Part shown: positions 37,592 to 47,123 of the stretch, piece by piece
Layout: each line of letters begins with the position of its first letter
Numbering within the stretch: the first letter of the stretch is position 1
From: Platerodrilus igneus
Lineage: Eukaryota; Arthropoda; Insecta; Coleoptera; Lycidae
NCBI GenBank assembly: GCA_036346225.1
Contig: JARFIW010001087.1
Span: forward strand, 558,001 to 622,000
Length of the DNA stretch: 64,000 nt
Direction of reading: 5' to 3'
Notes under the pieces: model-generated
What the model was told of the DNA's origin: nothing
Seen by the model: the letters and a program-made list of their open reading frames with translations, nothing else
The model's database searches: none
Translations under genes and position numbers: made by a program

Positions 37592-38105
37592 CAGTAGATA
37601 CAAAATCATCATCATCATTAGGTCTTCAGTCCTGGAACGGGTTAGACACGTACCCTCATTGTTTCCTATTCTGAACTAACCTACACATTTCCCTAAAATT
37701 TGCACAGTCTCCATCTATCACTATCTGATCTAGGTCTACATCTACCGCCTTTTTCCTATCTACGCTTGTAATATATCCCATACTATTCCCCAAAAATGCC
37801 TTAGAACGAATTGTCTTTTAATTTCTCCCATTTTTTCCCACAGATATCCTTGTTCCCCAACATTTCCATAACCTATTTGTTATTAATTTTGTCTGTCCAT
37901 GCTATCATCCTCATACATCTGAAGCACAACATTCCAAAAGGCTGCTCCCGTTTTTCAGTCTGCTTTTCCTACTGCCCGTATTTCATAAGCATATTGTGCT
38001 GTGCTTCACACATACGCTTTCAACAATTTTCTTCTTGTTTCTATGTTTGTTGTCTTTCATCATAGGCGCTGTTCTTTCTTGTTAGATGCAGTTCGGTCCC
38101 CTGCT
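37592..38105 (-). mobile_element. LINE (non-LTR) 3' fragment with C-terminal coding remnant
   Basis: Read on the minus strand, one frame shows QPFGMLCFRCMRMIAWTDKI followed by NNK and a stop, VMEMLGNKD. This matches the conserved C-terminal block of insect LINE polymerases (family pattern roughly EMWCYRRML.IsWtDrisNeeVL). Further on come GGRCRPRSDSDRWRLCKF and the 3' tail CAGGACTGAAGACC with GAT triplets at 37592. The fragment has stops and frameshifts. The apparent plus-strand frames 37811-38294 are its shadows. Confidence 0.75.
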
Positions 38106-38160
38106 ATTGTTTTACAATTATATACCATATTTCTCCGACATTCAGTGTTTGTGAAGGGTT

Positions 38161-38440
38161 GGCGGCTCCGTGGGGTAGTGGTGTGTGTGACTATTACGCC
38201 CAAGGTCTCGGGTTCGAATCCCGACACGGTCCGCTTGAAAAATGTTAGGCGAGCATTTTTCACAAAAATACACCCTCGTTCGGATGAGAGGTAAAATGGA
38301 GGTCCCGTGTGTGAGTGTTGTCACGCACGTTAAAGATCCCTACCTTGCTTGGAACAGCAAGGGTTCGGCAAAATTCAAAATTTTCCAGGCAAAAAAAAAG
38401 AAAAACTCTCTTCCTGGCCAATGTAGTACCTTCGGTCAAT
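38161..38440 (+). mobile_element. tRNA-derived SINE, copy 2
   Basis: Starts GGCGGCTCCGTGG. An A-box match TGGGGTAGTGG lies at 38171-38181 and a perfect B box GGTTCGAATCC at 38211-38221, the spacing expected of an internal RNA polymerase III promoter. The body matches copy 1 (9705-9970): TTTTTCACAAAAATACACCC, CGTTCGGATGAGAGG and GTCACGCACGTTAAAGATCC. It ends with an A-rich stretch and a CCAATGTAGTACCTT tail shared with copy 3 at 57655. Confidence 0.92.
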
Positions 38441-38529
38441 ATTAGTTGCAGATATTTCACAACCAACACCTGTAGTTGTTTATAATAATCATCAGATTTA
38501 TCTGCGCTTATTTTTTCAGCATTAAGTTT

Positions 38530-38700
38530 TCTGTCTCAAAGCTGGTTGGACACGAACTTGCACTTATTTATATTCTGAGCTAGCCTACACATTTCCTGAA
38601 ATTTTCATACAGCCTATATACAATTTGGTTCCCCTTCTATTGTTTTATAATTTTATGCCCTATTTCACAGAGATTCAGTGAAGGGGGTTAAGCAGCCTGT
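38530..38700 (-). mobile_element. second, internally deleted LINE fragment
   Basis: CTGAGCTAGCCTACACATTTCCTG resembles 37672-37695 and GATTCAGTGAAGGG resembles the sequence at about 38139-38158. The segment is thus a shortened relative of the 37592-38105 fragment in the same orientation. Confidence 0.6.
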
Positions 38701-38926
38701 GACTGCCAAGATCCCCCAACACTTAGACATTTGCCGAATTATTAGTTTTCCAGTAAAAGATACAAAGTATTGTGTTTATTTTTTTTTCCAGATATTTGAC
38801 ATGTATAAATATGTTGATATAGGTTGACTATTTTTATATATTACTGTTACCCCTGAATAAATCTTTTACGTGGTGTTATGTTGTATTTTAAATGATATTA
38901 TCATTTACGTAATATGCTTGTTGCAG

Positions 38927-39087
38927 ATTGATGGTAAAATGGTATTTGATGTAATACAGCGTATGGAAGACACAGAACCATTTTCAGAAGAACTGTTAGC
39001 TGCTATGAAACGATTATGGGCAGACTCTGGGGTACAAGAGTGTTTCGGGCGATCCAATGAGTACCAATTAAATGATTCTGCTAAATA
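38927..39087 (+). CDS. Galphao: G protein alpha-o subunit, helical-domain exon (161 nt)
   Basis: G-alpha-o binds and hydrolyses GTP at the plasma membrane and couples seven-transmembrane receptors to effectors, mainly in neurons. This exon translates in phase 0 as [20 protein letters not shown], then [19 protein letters not shown] and [12 protein letters not shown], the end of the alpha-helical domain. The sequence is the insect G-alpha-o form. The acceptor is TTGTTGCAG ending at 38926 and the donor GTAAGT starts at 39088, splitting the next Tyr codon after two bases. As I recall, the vertebrate GNAO1 exon has the same 161-nt length. Upstream exons with the P-loop GAGESGKS were not found in this window. 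The exon has no stops or odd residues. Confidence 0.97.
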
Positions 39088-40380
39088 GTAAGTGTTGTCA
39101 AGCTTTGTTTGTCTTTTTAAACAACTTTGCTTAAAAAAGTATTTACAATAAAAACGATTCACAATACTTCATATGGATAATAAAAAAATTAGTTTATTAA
39201 TAACAGTTTAGTTGTTTTGTTCTCTAATCAAAGACTTAATGAAAAAAATACACAGTGTAATTTGTAGTTACTTAATTTTCATATTGTACGGCGTACAGAG
39301 TTCTCTTTATTTTTCACTATCAAATGTTTTTGGGTGATTGAAATTATTTGCTAAAATTTATTTATCATGCAAATGCTTAACTTTTAATGTAATTTTTTTC
39401 TACACCAATAAAACAGAATATAAACCATAAGTTGCTTAGTAATTTTATACATATGCAGCCCGATTTCTTTAATTCTAGTGTTTATTATTTATTACTATTT
39501 ATTATCTAGAAGGCTATCCAACAGAATTTCAATTATAGGATAGCACATGGTAATAGATGGAGTGAAAGTAAAATATAAGAGAAATCTTAAAGATTAGAGA
39601 ACAGCAAAATTAAATTAAGAACTAATTTTCATATTAATTAATCATGTAAGGAAACTAAGAGACATGCACATCATGTAGCAACTGTATTTTGTTTTATATT
39701 AAAATAATGAAATCTATACTGGAAGACATTAAAACACTCGTTACTGTGTAATTGAAATTTATTTGACATGGCAGAAGCGATTTTTTGAAAACTTTTTCAC
39801 AACGCTTTGATTTATAACTACCATTGTTTAGTGTTTTTTGATTGTGAAAACAAATAAGGTTGGATAGAATTACCTTAGGACTAGGAACGGTACAGTATAT
39901 AAGTAACATTTTATTACAACATTAGTTACTTACAAGTGTGTAGAATTGCCATAAAGGCTCCATGGTCCAATCGGCTACTGCTGGAGATGTAATACTTAAT
40001 CAACTTGTGCAAAACTTCTTTATAATAATTGCCAATCTCTTGTAATAAAATATATTATATCATAATTTTAGTCAAAAACTCTTGAACGTTGGTTTGGTGA
40101 TAGTTCTTATTTTTATACTTATTACATACTCTGCTACTTATCTATATCAATAAAATCATCCAACTTTCAAATACAGTAACAAGAATCTTTCAGCATTTTT
40201 CATCTTCTTCCAGAATATACTCTTTAAGTTTCACAAATTGCATTTTATTCGCTTTTTGATTTGGTATCACGAAACGCAGAATTCAATGTTGTCAAATGCT
40301 AGATATACTTTTAACAAATATTTCAAGAATGTGAATAAGTGCAAATAGTTGCTGCTCTGGTGTTCACGCTGTCACATATC

Positions 40381-40653
40381 TGTTGATGTGTAAAGTGACA
40401 GCGCCCCATAGTACATTTTAATTCTATAAAATATTGAATGTACATCTTTACACCCTAAAGTTGGTAAAAGATCAAAAATTATATGGTACACTTGATTACT
40501 ACAATGATTCTTTGACATCTGTTATTGTGTGTTAGTAAAATTAAGTATTTTCAAAAATAAAGAAAGTCCTTTGATTGACACATGTCAGTACCTATATGTT
40601 GTTGTTTTACTTTTCACAAAGTTTAATCCTATTTTTCTGCTAAATAACCAACA
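40381..40653 (+). repeat. putative 5' LTR of the outer Copia element
   Basis: Begins TGTTG and ends CAACA, the short inverted termini usual for Copia LTRs, and ends exactly where the primer-binding site starts. The left limit is inferred from the TGTTG only, because the 3' LTR could not be found. A weak match (TTGAATGTACA..TTTACAC..TAAAGT) lies near 51487. Confidence 0.45.
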
Positions 40654-40667
40654 GGTTATGGGCCCAG
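40654..40667 (+). promoter_or_regulatory. Copia primer-binding site (initiator tRNA-Met half)
   Basis: GGTTATGGGCCCAG is complementary to the anticodon stem-loop of initiator tRNA-Met, which Copia elements use as a half-tRNA primer. The identical 14-mer is found on the minus strand at 50040-50053. Confidence 0.9.
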
Positions 40668-40710
40668 AAAACGTGTTGTGGGGAATCTAAAACAACTAGT
40701 ATCATATTGA

Positions 40711-42455
40711 GTGCATGTAAAAATTGCTGTAAATTATTTAACTAGTGTTCCACGCTTGTTAGGCCGTAAAAATTATCAAGATTGGTGTTTTGCATTGGAA
40801 AATGTGTTAATTTTAGAAAGTTTACCGAAATGCCTTAATGGAACCAAAAAGGACACTGTACTAATTGATAAAACTAAAGCAAAGTTACTTTTGGTATTGG
40901 AGCCCTCATTGTATTTGTTTGTAAAAGAAGCAAACTCAGCAAAGGTAGTTTGGGATATGCTAGACAAAGTTCATGAAGATAGCAGATTTACCAGAAAAAT
41001 AGAATTACTTCGAACACTAATATCGTTAAGGCTTGAAAACTGTTATTTAATGCAGCACTACGTAAATCAACAATTAATTGAAACTACTTAGAAATTGAAT
41101 CGTACAGCATTTAGGATTGATGATGTATAAGTTGGTTCACTTCTTCTAGCAGGCTGTTCAGAAAAATTCATAGCAATGATCTTAGCTATTGAATATTTAG
41201 GTATTGATATTAAAACTGATGAAATACAATCTCAGTTGCTTGATATGAATTTAGATAATGGTAAAATTTATGGAATTGCTGGCGCATTTGCTATTAAAGC
41301 TAATTTAAGTAAGGTTAAACCAACAATGAGAGATAGCAATACTAGCATTGAAATAATATCACATGCTACCGTTGCAAAAAGAAAGGCCACTTTATTAATA
41401 AATGTCCTGACCAAAATAAACAAACACCAAACAATAATTGCATTGCTTTTAGTGCAGCATTTTTAAGCGGAAAATTTGAAAGTACAAATTTCTTCATTAA
41501 CTCTGGTTGTAGCATGCATTTAACTGCCAGAAAAGATTGGTTTAACAATATTCGTAAAAAGTATGACGAAACATAAATAACCGTTGCAAATAAAAATACA
41601 CTTTCAGTGGATTGTTCAGGGGATATTGACATTACCACTCGTATTGGTCCAGATAAATTTGATTTAAAAATAAACCATGTTCTTTATATTTTCAGGCTAA
41701 TGAGAAGTCTTTTGCCTGTATCACAACTTATTACAAATGGTAATGAAATTGTGTTTCATAAAAGCGGATGTAACATTTACAACAGTAAAAACATTCACTT
41801 AGCAACATCTGATTTGTTAGAGTATATACATTAAATTTTGAATTTGCACAGCATTCACTTCTTGCAGCAAATGCAGTTACAAGTGAAGTATGGTACCAAA
41901 GATTTAGTCACCTCAATTACAAAAATTTAAATCTAATGAAAAATGGTCTTGTAGATGGACACTTTAATGGCAAAGTGATATGTGAAGTTTGTTGTGAGGA
42001 AAAGCATTCGATGATCCCTTTTAATCACAAGGTAACTTCTACAGTTTTACAAATAATTCATGCAGATCTCTGCAGCCAGATGGAAACAATATCCTTAGAA
42101 GGTTCAAAATATTTCTTTATTTTACAAGATGATTAAAGTAAAACAAGTTTCGTTTATTTTCAAAAAAACTAAGGACGAGAAATTTAAAAACCTTCAAAAA
42201 TTAAAAGATTTTTTAGAAAAGAAAAAAGATACAGAAATAAAAATCTTTGGTACCGACGGTGGTGGTAATTTTTGTAACAAAAATTTTGCATTGTGCATCA
42301 AGAATCAAATGCATATTCTCCACAACAAAACGGTACTGCAGAACGCCTACATCGAACAGTTGTAGAGAAAGCAAAATGTTTACTTTCTGATGCAATTCTA
42401 GATATAGAGTATTTATTGAACTGAAGCAACCAATTTCATATTCGTCATTCAGGTA
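40711..42455 (+). pseudogene. outer Copia element: gag, protease and first part of integrase
   Basis: Copia-type Gag-Pol, read across several frames. Gag begins near 40735 with LTSVPRLLGRKNYQDWCFAL and continues with WDMLDKVHEDS. A stop follows at 41089, and Gag resumes with AMILAIEYLGID. The nucleocapsid knuckle CYRCKKKGHFINKC is at about 41364-41406, one frame over. The protease motif is FFINSGCSMHLT at about 41492, with Asn where the catalytic Asp should be. Integrase pieces are WYQRFSHLNYKNL and CEVCCEEKHS, then IHADLCSQM, FGTDGGGNFCNK and SPQQNGTAERLHR. At about 42455 the integrase breaks off where a LINE was inserted; it continues at about 45760. Many stops and shifts make it inactive. 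Confidence 0.88.
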
Positions 42456-42751
42456 AACTCAAGTTGGCTAAATCGCTTTTATCAATTGTCAACTCCATTA
42501 ATTTGAATCAAAATTTTCAGAAAGTTACAGTAAATTCTCTTCCGACTTGAATTTGAGTAACATTATAGTTCCCACTGCATTGGCAGTTAAATTAGACAAT
42601 GCCTTTGTAAATAAATGTAGTACATTTAAAGAAAAAAATTAGAATTACAAATCCTAATTTAATACAAGGTAACACTGATTCTGATACAACCAGTAATAAT
42701 ATTCGTTCAGGAAACTTCATTATACAAAAACATGACCCACTTTTATCTCTG

Positions 42752-43723
42752 TTGCTGTATAATATCAGATGCTTGCGAAATAAGGAAGATAGCTTTTTTT
42801 TATTACTTGACAACTTAAAATTTCCTGCCATTGTTTGCATTACAGAGCATTGGCTTAATATTAATGAATATATCTCGTTACAAGGATATAAATTGGCAAA
42901 TATATATAAAAGGCAAAAGCACCAACATGGTGGTACTGCAATATATTGTAGGGATAATGTCAATTTTGAAGTAATTAATAAATGTAATTATTTACTAAAG
43001 GAAATACATTTTGAATTTTCACAAATTTATGTTAGAAGTCTTAAACTTTATATTTTATGCATTTACTGCTACCCTAAAAGTAATACAGATATATTCTTTG
43101 AATCATTGGATAAAATGTTACAGATTTTCGCTTGTAAGAATATAATCATTACAGGCAATTTCAACATGAACTTCAACAATATAGTAGATAAAGATATTGT
43201 TTGTTTAAAACAATATTTGGATCTTTATCATTTAACTATGCAAATAAATCAAGATACACGAATTACATCTAACTGTAGCGCACGTATTGATTATGTTCTA
43301 ACTAACATCAAATCAAAATTTCTTCTCAATACTGAGGTTCTAAACACAGAACTCTCTGATCACATGTTTGTACATTTTAGATTAAACCTAAAATTAAATA
43401 ATCAGCAGAACCATTACTATAGGCGTTGCTATAATACTGACAATATAAATTTATTTTCAACTTTATGTTCTGAAATCAATATCAATTCTGGTAACAGTAA
43501 TTTAAATCATAAATTTCAATCTTTAATACAAAATATTACAGATGCCTATAACAAGTCATTTCCTGTTACTAGATTTAAGAATAATCAAAAAAATTTGTTG
43601 ACTAAAGGTATTAGAACATCAGCTGCGAACAAAAAAATATTACATATTATTTTCAAACATTTTCCTAATTCCAATTTCTTTAAGAAGTGCTATCATAAGT
43701 ACAAAAAATTTTTAAAGCTACCA
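42752..43723 (+). pseudogene. LINE ORF2: apurinic-type endonuclease domain
   Basis: A 324-codon frame with the APE-like endonuclease of non-LTR elements, which nicks the target DNA. Visible motifs in order are YNIRCLRNK, CITEHWL, GGTAIYCRDNV, IITGNFNMNFN, RIDYVLTNI and ELSDHMFVHF. In the family the fourth motif is usually GDFN; here it is GNFN, so the catalytic Asp is changed to Asn. The frame stops at 43723, but polymerase sequence follows in other frames, so ORF2 is broken. The first Met is not necessarily the true start. Confidence 0.88.
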
Positions 43724-43746
43724 TAAAATTAGCAAAGGCACTATTT

Positions 43747-45547
43747 TTGTCAAATCATATATTAAATTCAAAAAATATTCAAAAAACTACGTGGAAAATT
43801 ATCCATGAGCATATTAGCAATACAGGGTTTCCAACTAACGAAATACGTTTGGATAATTGCTCTGCCAAGGCAACTGCAGAAAAACTGAATAACCACTTTG
43901 CTACAGTAGCTGAAAACTTAATAAAAGAACTCTCCACACATTCAGTAATTAATAACTCTGTTTCAATTGGCTCTCATATGAGTATTCCAAACAATTTTAT
44001 GTTTTTTCCTACGGATTATTAATAAGTGTATGCTGTTATTAAATCTTTACGTAATAAATATTCTACTGATAATGACTACATTCCGGCATATGTGCTTCCT
44101 GCCTCTCCCAATAAATATTTTGGGATATCTTGTTAACCTAATTCATGAATCTTTTGAAAGTGGCATTTTTCCATCTTGCCTCAAACATGCCATCATTGTA
44201 CCATTACATAAGGGAGGAAAATATGTAGTGGATAATGTTAGACCTGTCTCACTATTATCCACATTTTCTAAAATAATCGAAACTCTAGTTAAAAATTGCC
44301 TTATACAATTTTCCAACAAATTTAAAATTCTAACTCCACTACAGTTTGGTTTCAGTTCAAATAGGTCTACAACGGATGCTATGTACAATTTCTTAGAGTA
44401 GCTATATTCTTCTTTAAATAAGAAAAATACGTCTTTAGTTACGGCATTTATCGATTTAAGCAAAGCATTTGATTACGTAAATCATAACATTTTAATAAAT
44501 AAAATGACACATTATAGATTTCGGCGAATTGCAAAGAAATGGTTGATTTCATATCTAGAAGGTAGAACTCAATGTGTAAAACTTGTAGATAATCAAAAAG
44601 AAATTTTTTCAACAAATCTAAGTTTAAAATTTGGCGTCCCCCAAGGTTCTGTTTTAGGTCCAATTTTATTTTTATTCTATATAAACGACTTTGTTTCATG
44701 TATAAAAGTTGCAAATTGTACATTATACGCGGATGATATTAGTTTAAATTGGAATGACGTCACTATACAAACCTAGGAGAATAATATTGTAACTGATATA
44801 AAATCATATAGAGAGTGGTGCAAGGCAAATTATCTCACAATAACTTCTCTTAAATCTTCATTTATAATTTTTAAAACAAACTCACCACTCACTACACTGA
44901 ATGAAGTACCAATTAATGAAGTCTGCTCAACCAAATTTCTAGGTTTAACCATAGACCATAAACTAAATTGGACAACTCATATTCAATCACTTACTAGTAA
45001 ATTAGCATCCGCTTGTTATGTAATTAGAACTGTTTCGCAACAAATTTCCATTGAATTCTTCACTTAAAGTGTATTATGCCCTTTTTGAGTTCCGTATACG
45101 ATATGGTATTGCATTTTGGGGGAATGCATCAAATAAAAATATTGCCATAATATTCAAATTACAAAAATGAGCTATTCGTAGTATTTGCAATGCAGCATAT
45201 GACACACATTGCAAACCATTATTCCAAAAACTTAAAATATTAACTTTATACTCATTATATATCTATGAAACCCTAATCCTCTTTTATAAAAACAAAAATA
45301 AATTCATCACACCAAGTACTTTTCATAAACACGATACCAGGAATTCTTGGGATATATATATCCACCAAAACCAAGATCCACTTTAATTAAAAAATCTTTT
45401 ATATATATGGCGCCAACTCTTTATAACAAGCTACCAGCAACTATTGAATTTCTTGATAGACTTTCTAAATTTAAATCAGCACTATTATCCTTGTTTTGTG
45501 AGCGCTGTTATTATAACGTATCGAAGTTTCTTGAAGGTAGGATTTAA
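43747..45547 (+). pseudogene. LINE ORF2: reverse transcriptase and C-terminus
   Basis: The reverse transcriptase is read in several frames. PLHKGGKYVVDNVRPVSLL lies in the frame 44030-44401, followed by TPLQFGFSSNRSTTDA and a stop at 44399. FIDLSKAFDYVNHNIL at about 44447, GVPQGSVLGPILFLF at about 44633 and LYADDISL at about 44721 are the catalytic palm motifs, with both Asp of YADD present. After a stop at 44776 come KFLGLTIDHKLNWTTHI and a tail including APTLYNKLPATIEF, the usual LINE C-terminal pattern, ending at 45547. Stops at 44399, 44776 and 45065 make it inactive. Confidence 0.9.
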
Positions 45548-45752
45548 ATAGTTACAATAATTGACTATGTATATAATATTTAATTTTAATTAATGACTAT
45601 CTACATAAATGTAGCTAATTTTCATATATTATTTATTTATATTTTAATTTTATTTATACACATTGTTGACTATTTCTAATAATGGTTGTAGAAGTGTACA
45701 TTATCATCACATTGATGGGAACAAATAAAATCTATCTATCTATCTATCTATT
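45548..45752 (+). repeat. LINE 3' UTR and (TCTA)n tail
   Basis: AT-rich 3' untranslated sequence after the ORF2 stop, ending GGGAACAAATAAAATC and TCTA repeats from 45731. Confidence 0.8.
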
Positions 45753-45759
45753 TATACCC

Positions 45760-46148
45760 TAGTTTATCTGAAAAACTGTTCCATAGTTAGTGGACTTGGC
45801 AAGACGCCAATAAAAATGTGGACTAATATAAAACCTGATGGTCATTTGTCCATTTTTTGCAGTGAGGTAATGATGCATATACCAAAAGAAAAACGTCAAA
45901 ATGGGACAAAAAGTCAAAGAAAACACTGCTAAAAAACTTCAACGAAGACATGCAGATTATCGACTTTATGACATGGAAACAAAAGAATTGTCATAAGTAG
46001 AGACATAGATGTAAATGAAAAGTTAACATTGTGGTAAGCAATGATGAACTCAATTCGCGAGATTTAGTGGAAGATTTTGAAGATACACAAGAAAATGTGC
46101 AAGATGTTTCAAGTGTGTCAAGTGTCATCAAAGTAAATGATAGCAAAT
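45760..46148 (+). pseudogene. outer Copia element: integrase C-terminal part
   Basis: Resumes the + strand Copia after the LINE. The readable pieces are GLGKTPIKMWTNIKPDG, SEVMMHIPKEKRQ, SRDIDVNEK and, further on, DLVEDFEDTQENVQDVSSV. The family pattern here is GKTPYExWxGxKP followed by HVPKxxRxKWDxKS and SRDVxF. There are several shifts. It is cut again at 46148 by the minus-strand Copia. Confidence 0.82.
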
Positions 46149-46351
46149 TGATGGTGTTTTGGAATTGCGATAGCATAAAATAATAAGAAAGCTTGAAAAA
46201 CTGGCTTTATTGTAAGAGCAAAAATAAAAGTCCGATTACACAAAATTGTTTAGAAAAAGCGTGCTTGTTTGACAGACGCTTTCTACGTTTTTTTTATATG
46301 TAGAAGCATACAAGCAAGCTGTATATTAAATATCAACGTCCATTTTCAACA
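46149..46351 (-). repeat. 3' LTR of the inner (minus-strand) Copia
   Basis: 203 bp, TGTTGAAAATGG...CACCATCA on the minus strand. It matches the other LTR (50054-50243) throughout except for a 12-bp insertion (ATAAAATAATAA on the + strand at about 46176), one G/A change and one T-run length change. The left flank is CAAAT and the right flank of the whole element CCAAT, a possible target duplication with one mismatch. Confidence 0.95.
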
Positions 46352-46361
46352 CTTCCTCCAA
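46352..46361 (-). promoter_or_regulatory. polypurine tract of the inner Copia
   Basis: On the minus strand TTGGAGGAAG abuts the TGTTG start of the 3' LTR, the normal place for plus-strand priming. Confidence 0.8.
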
Positions 46362-47123
46362 CGTGGAGTATTTAATCTAAAAACTAAATTCACAAAAGCG
46401 TGTCGTTGAGCAACCTCCAAAATCCGCATCACTGTATACTAGAAGTTCAAGGTCTTGAGGTTTATAGACTATGCCATAATCACTAGTACCTTGCAAGTAC
46501 TTAAAAATACGCTGAATGGAATACCAATCATTTTCAGTTGGACTTTCTATGGAGCGTGCGGCTTTGCTTACTGCAAAAGCTATATCTGAACGACTTCCTA
46601 CTGTCAGATACATTAAACAACCTAGCGCTTCCCGACATGGTACCTGATCTTGAATAGCATTTGAATCTGCAGATCCATTGCGTTCACATGGTGTAGCAAC
46701 CTTTTTGCAGTTAACCATATTAAAACGATTTAACAATTTTTTTTTGTATATGCATACTGGCTTATAATGATGGAACCATCAGAGTTCTGCAGAATTTGAA
46801 TGCCCAGAAAATTGTTCAGTTCACCCAAGGTGATCTTGAAGCTTTTCTTAAGATCGTTTGTGAAAACAGTAATTTCATCAAGATCGCTCCTGCTACAAGA
46901 CCATCATCAACGTAAATGGCCACAAGCAGCTTTTGCCATTTCGTTCACGAGTAAACAGACAAGGGTCAGCTTTGCTCTGTTGCATTCCACTTGATTGCAT
47001 AAACCCAACAAATTTTCATTCCAACAACGTGGCGCTTGTTTCAGTCCATATACGCTTTTCTTTAAAAGACAAACACGGCCTGTGTTATCATCAAAACCTT
47101 CTGGTTGCTTGACATAAACTTCT
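46362..47123 (-). pseudogene. inner Copia: remainder of reverse transcriptase and truncated RNase H
   Basis: Continues the polymerase of the 47124-49913 frame after a frameshift in the QFDVKTAFLYGEL motif. Landmarks are QPEGFDDNTG, KKSVYGLKQAPRCW and VAIYVDDGLVAG with the catalytic YVDD, then the frame 46377-46736 with RFNMVNCKKVATPC, LGCLMYLTVGSRSDIAFAVS and LLVYSDADFGGCSTTR. RNase H normally continues well beyond DADFGG. Here sequence jumps within a few codons to the polypurine tract, so about 100 or more codons of RNase H appear deleted. There are several frameshifts, and the element depends on other copies if it moves at all. Confidence 0.9.

Larger units (their letters stand above)
42455..45752 (+). 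mobile_element. non-LTR retrotransposon (CR1/Jockey-like LINE) inserted in the outer Copia
   Basis: About 3.3 kb with an endonuclease and reverse transcriptase on the same strand as the host element, ending in AATAAAATCTATC and about five TCTA repeats (45731-45752), a typical LINE 3' tail. The left limit is set by loss of Copia integrase similarity and is uncertain by tens of bases. Copia integrase resumes immediately after the TCTA tail. No target duplication could be assigned. Confidence 0.85.

Noticed and set aside
38161..38240. Functional tRNA gene
   Set aside because: A and B boxes are present, but no acceptor stem pairs up and the sequence continues into a SINE body shared with two other loci.
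37811..38294. Plus-strand frames of 84-97 codons
   Set aside because: Antisense of the LINE C-terminus and readings through the SINE.
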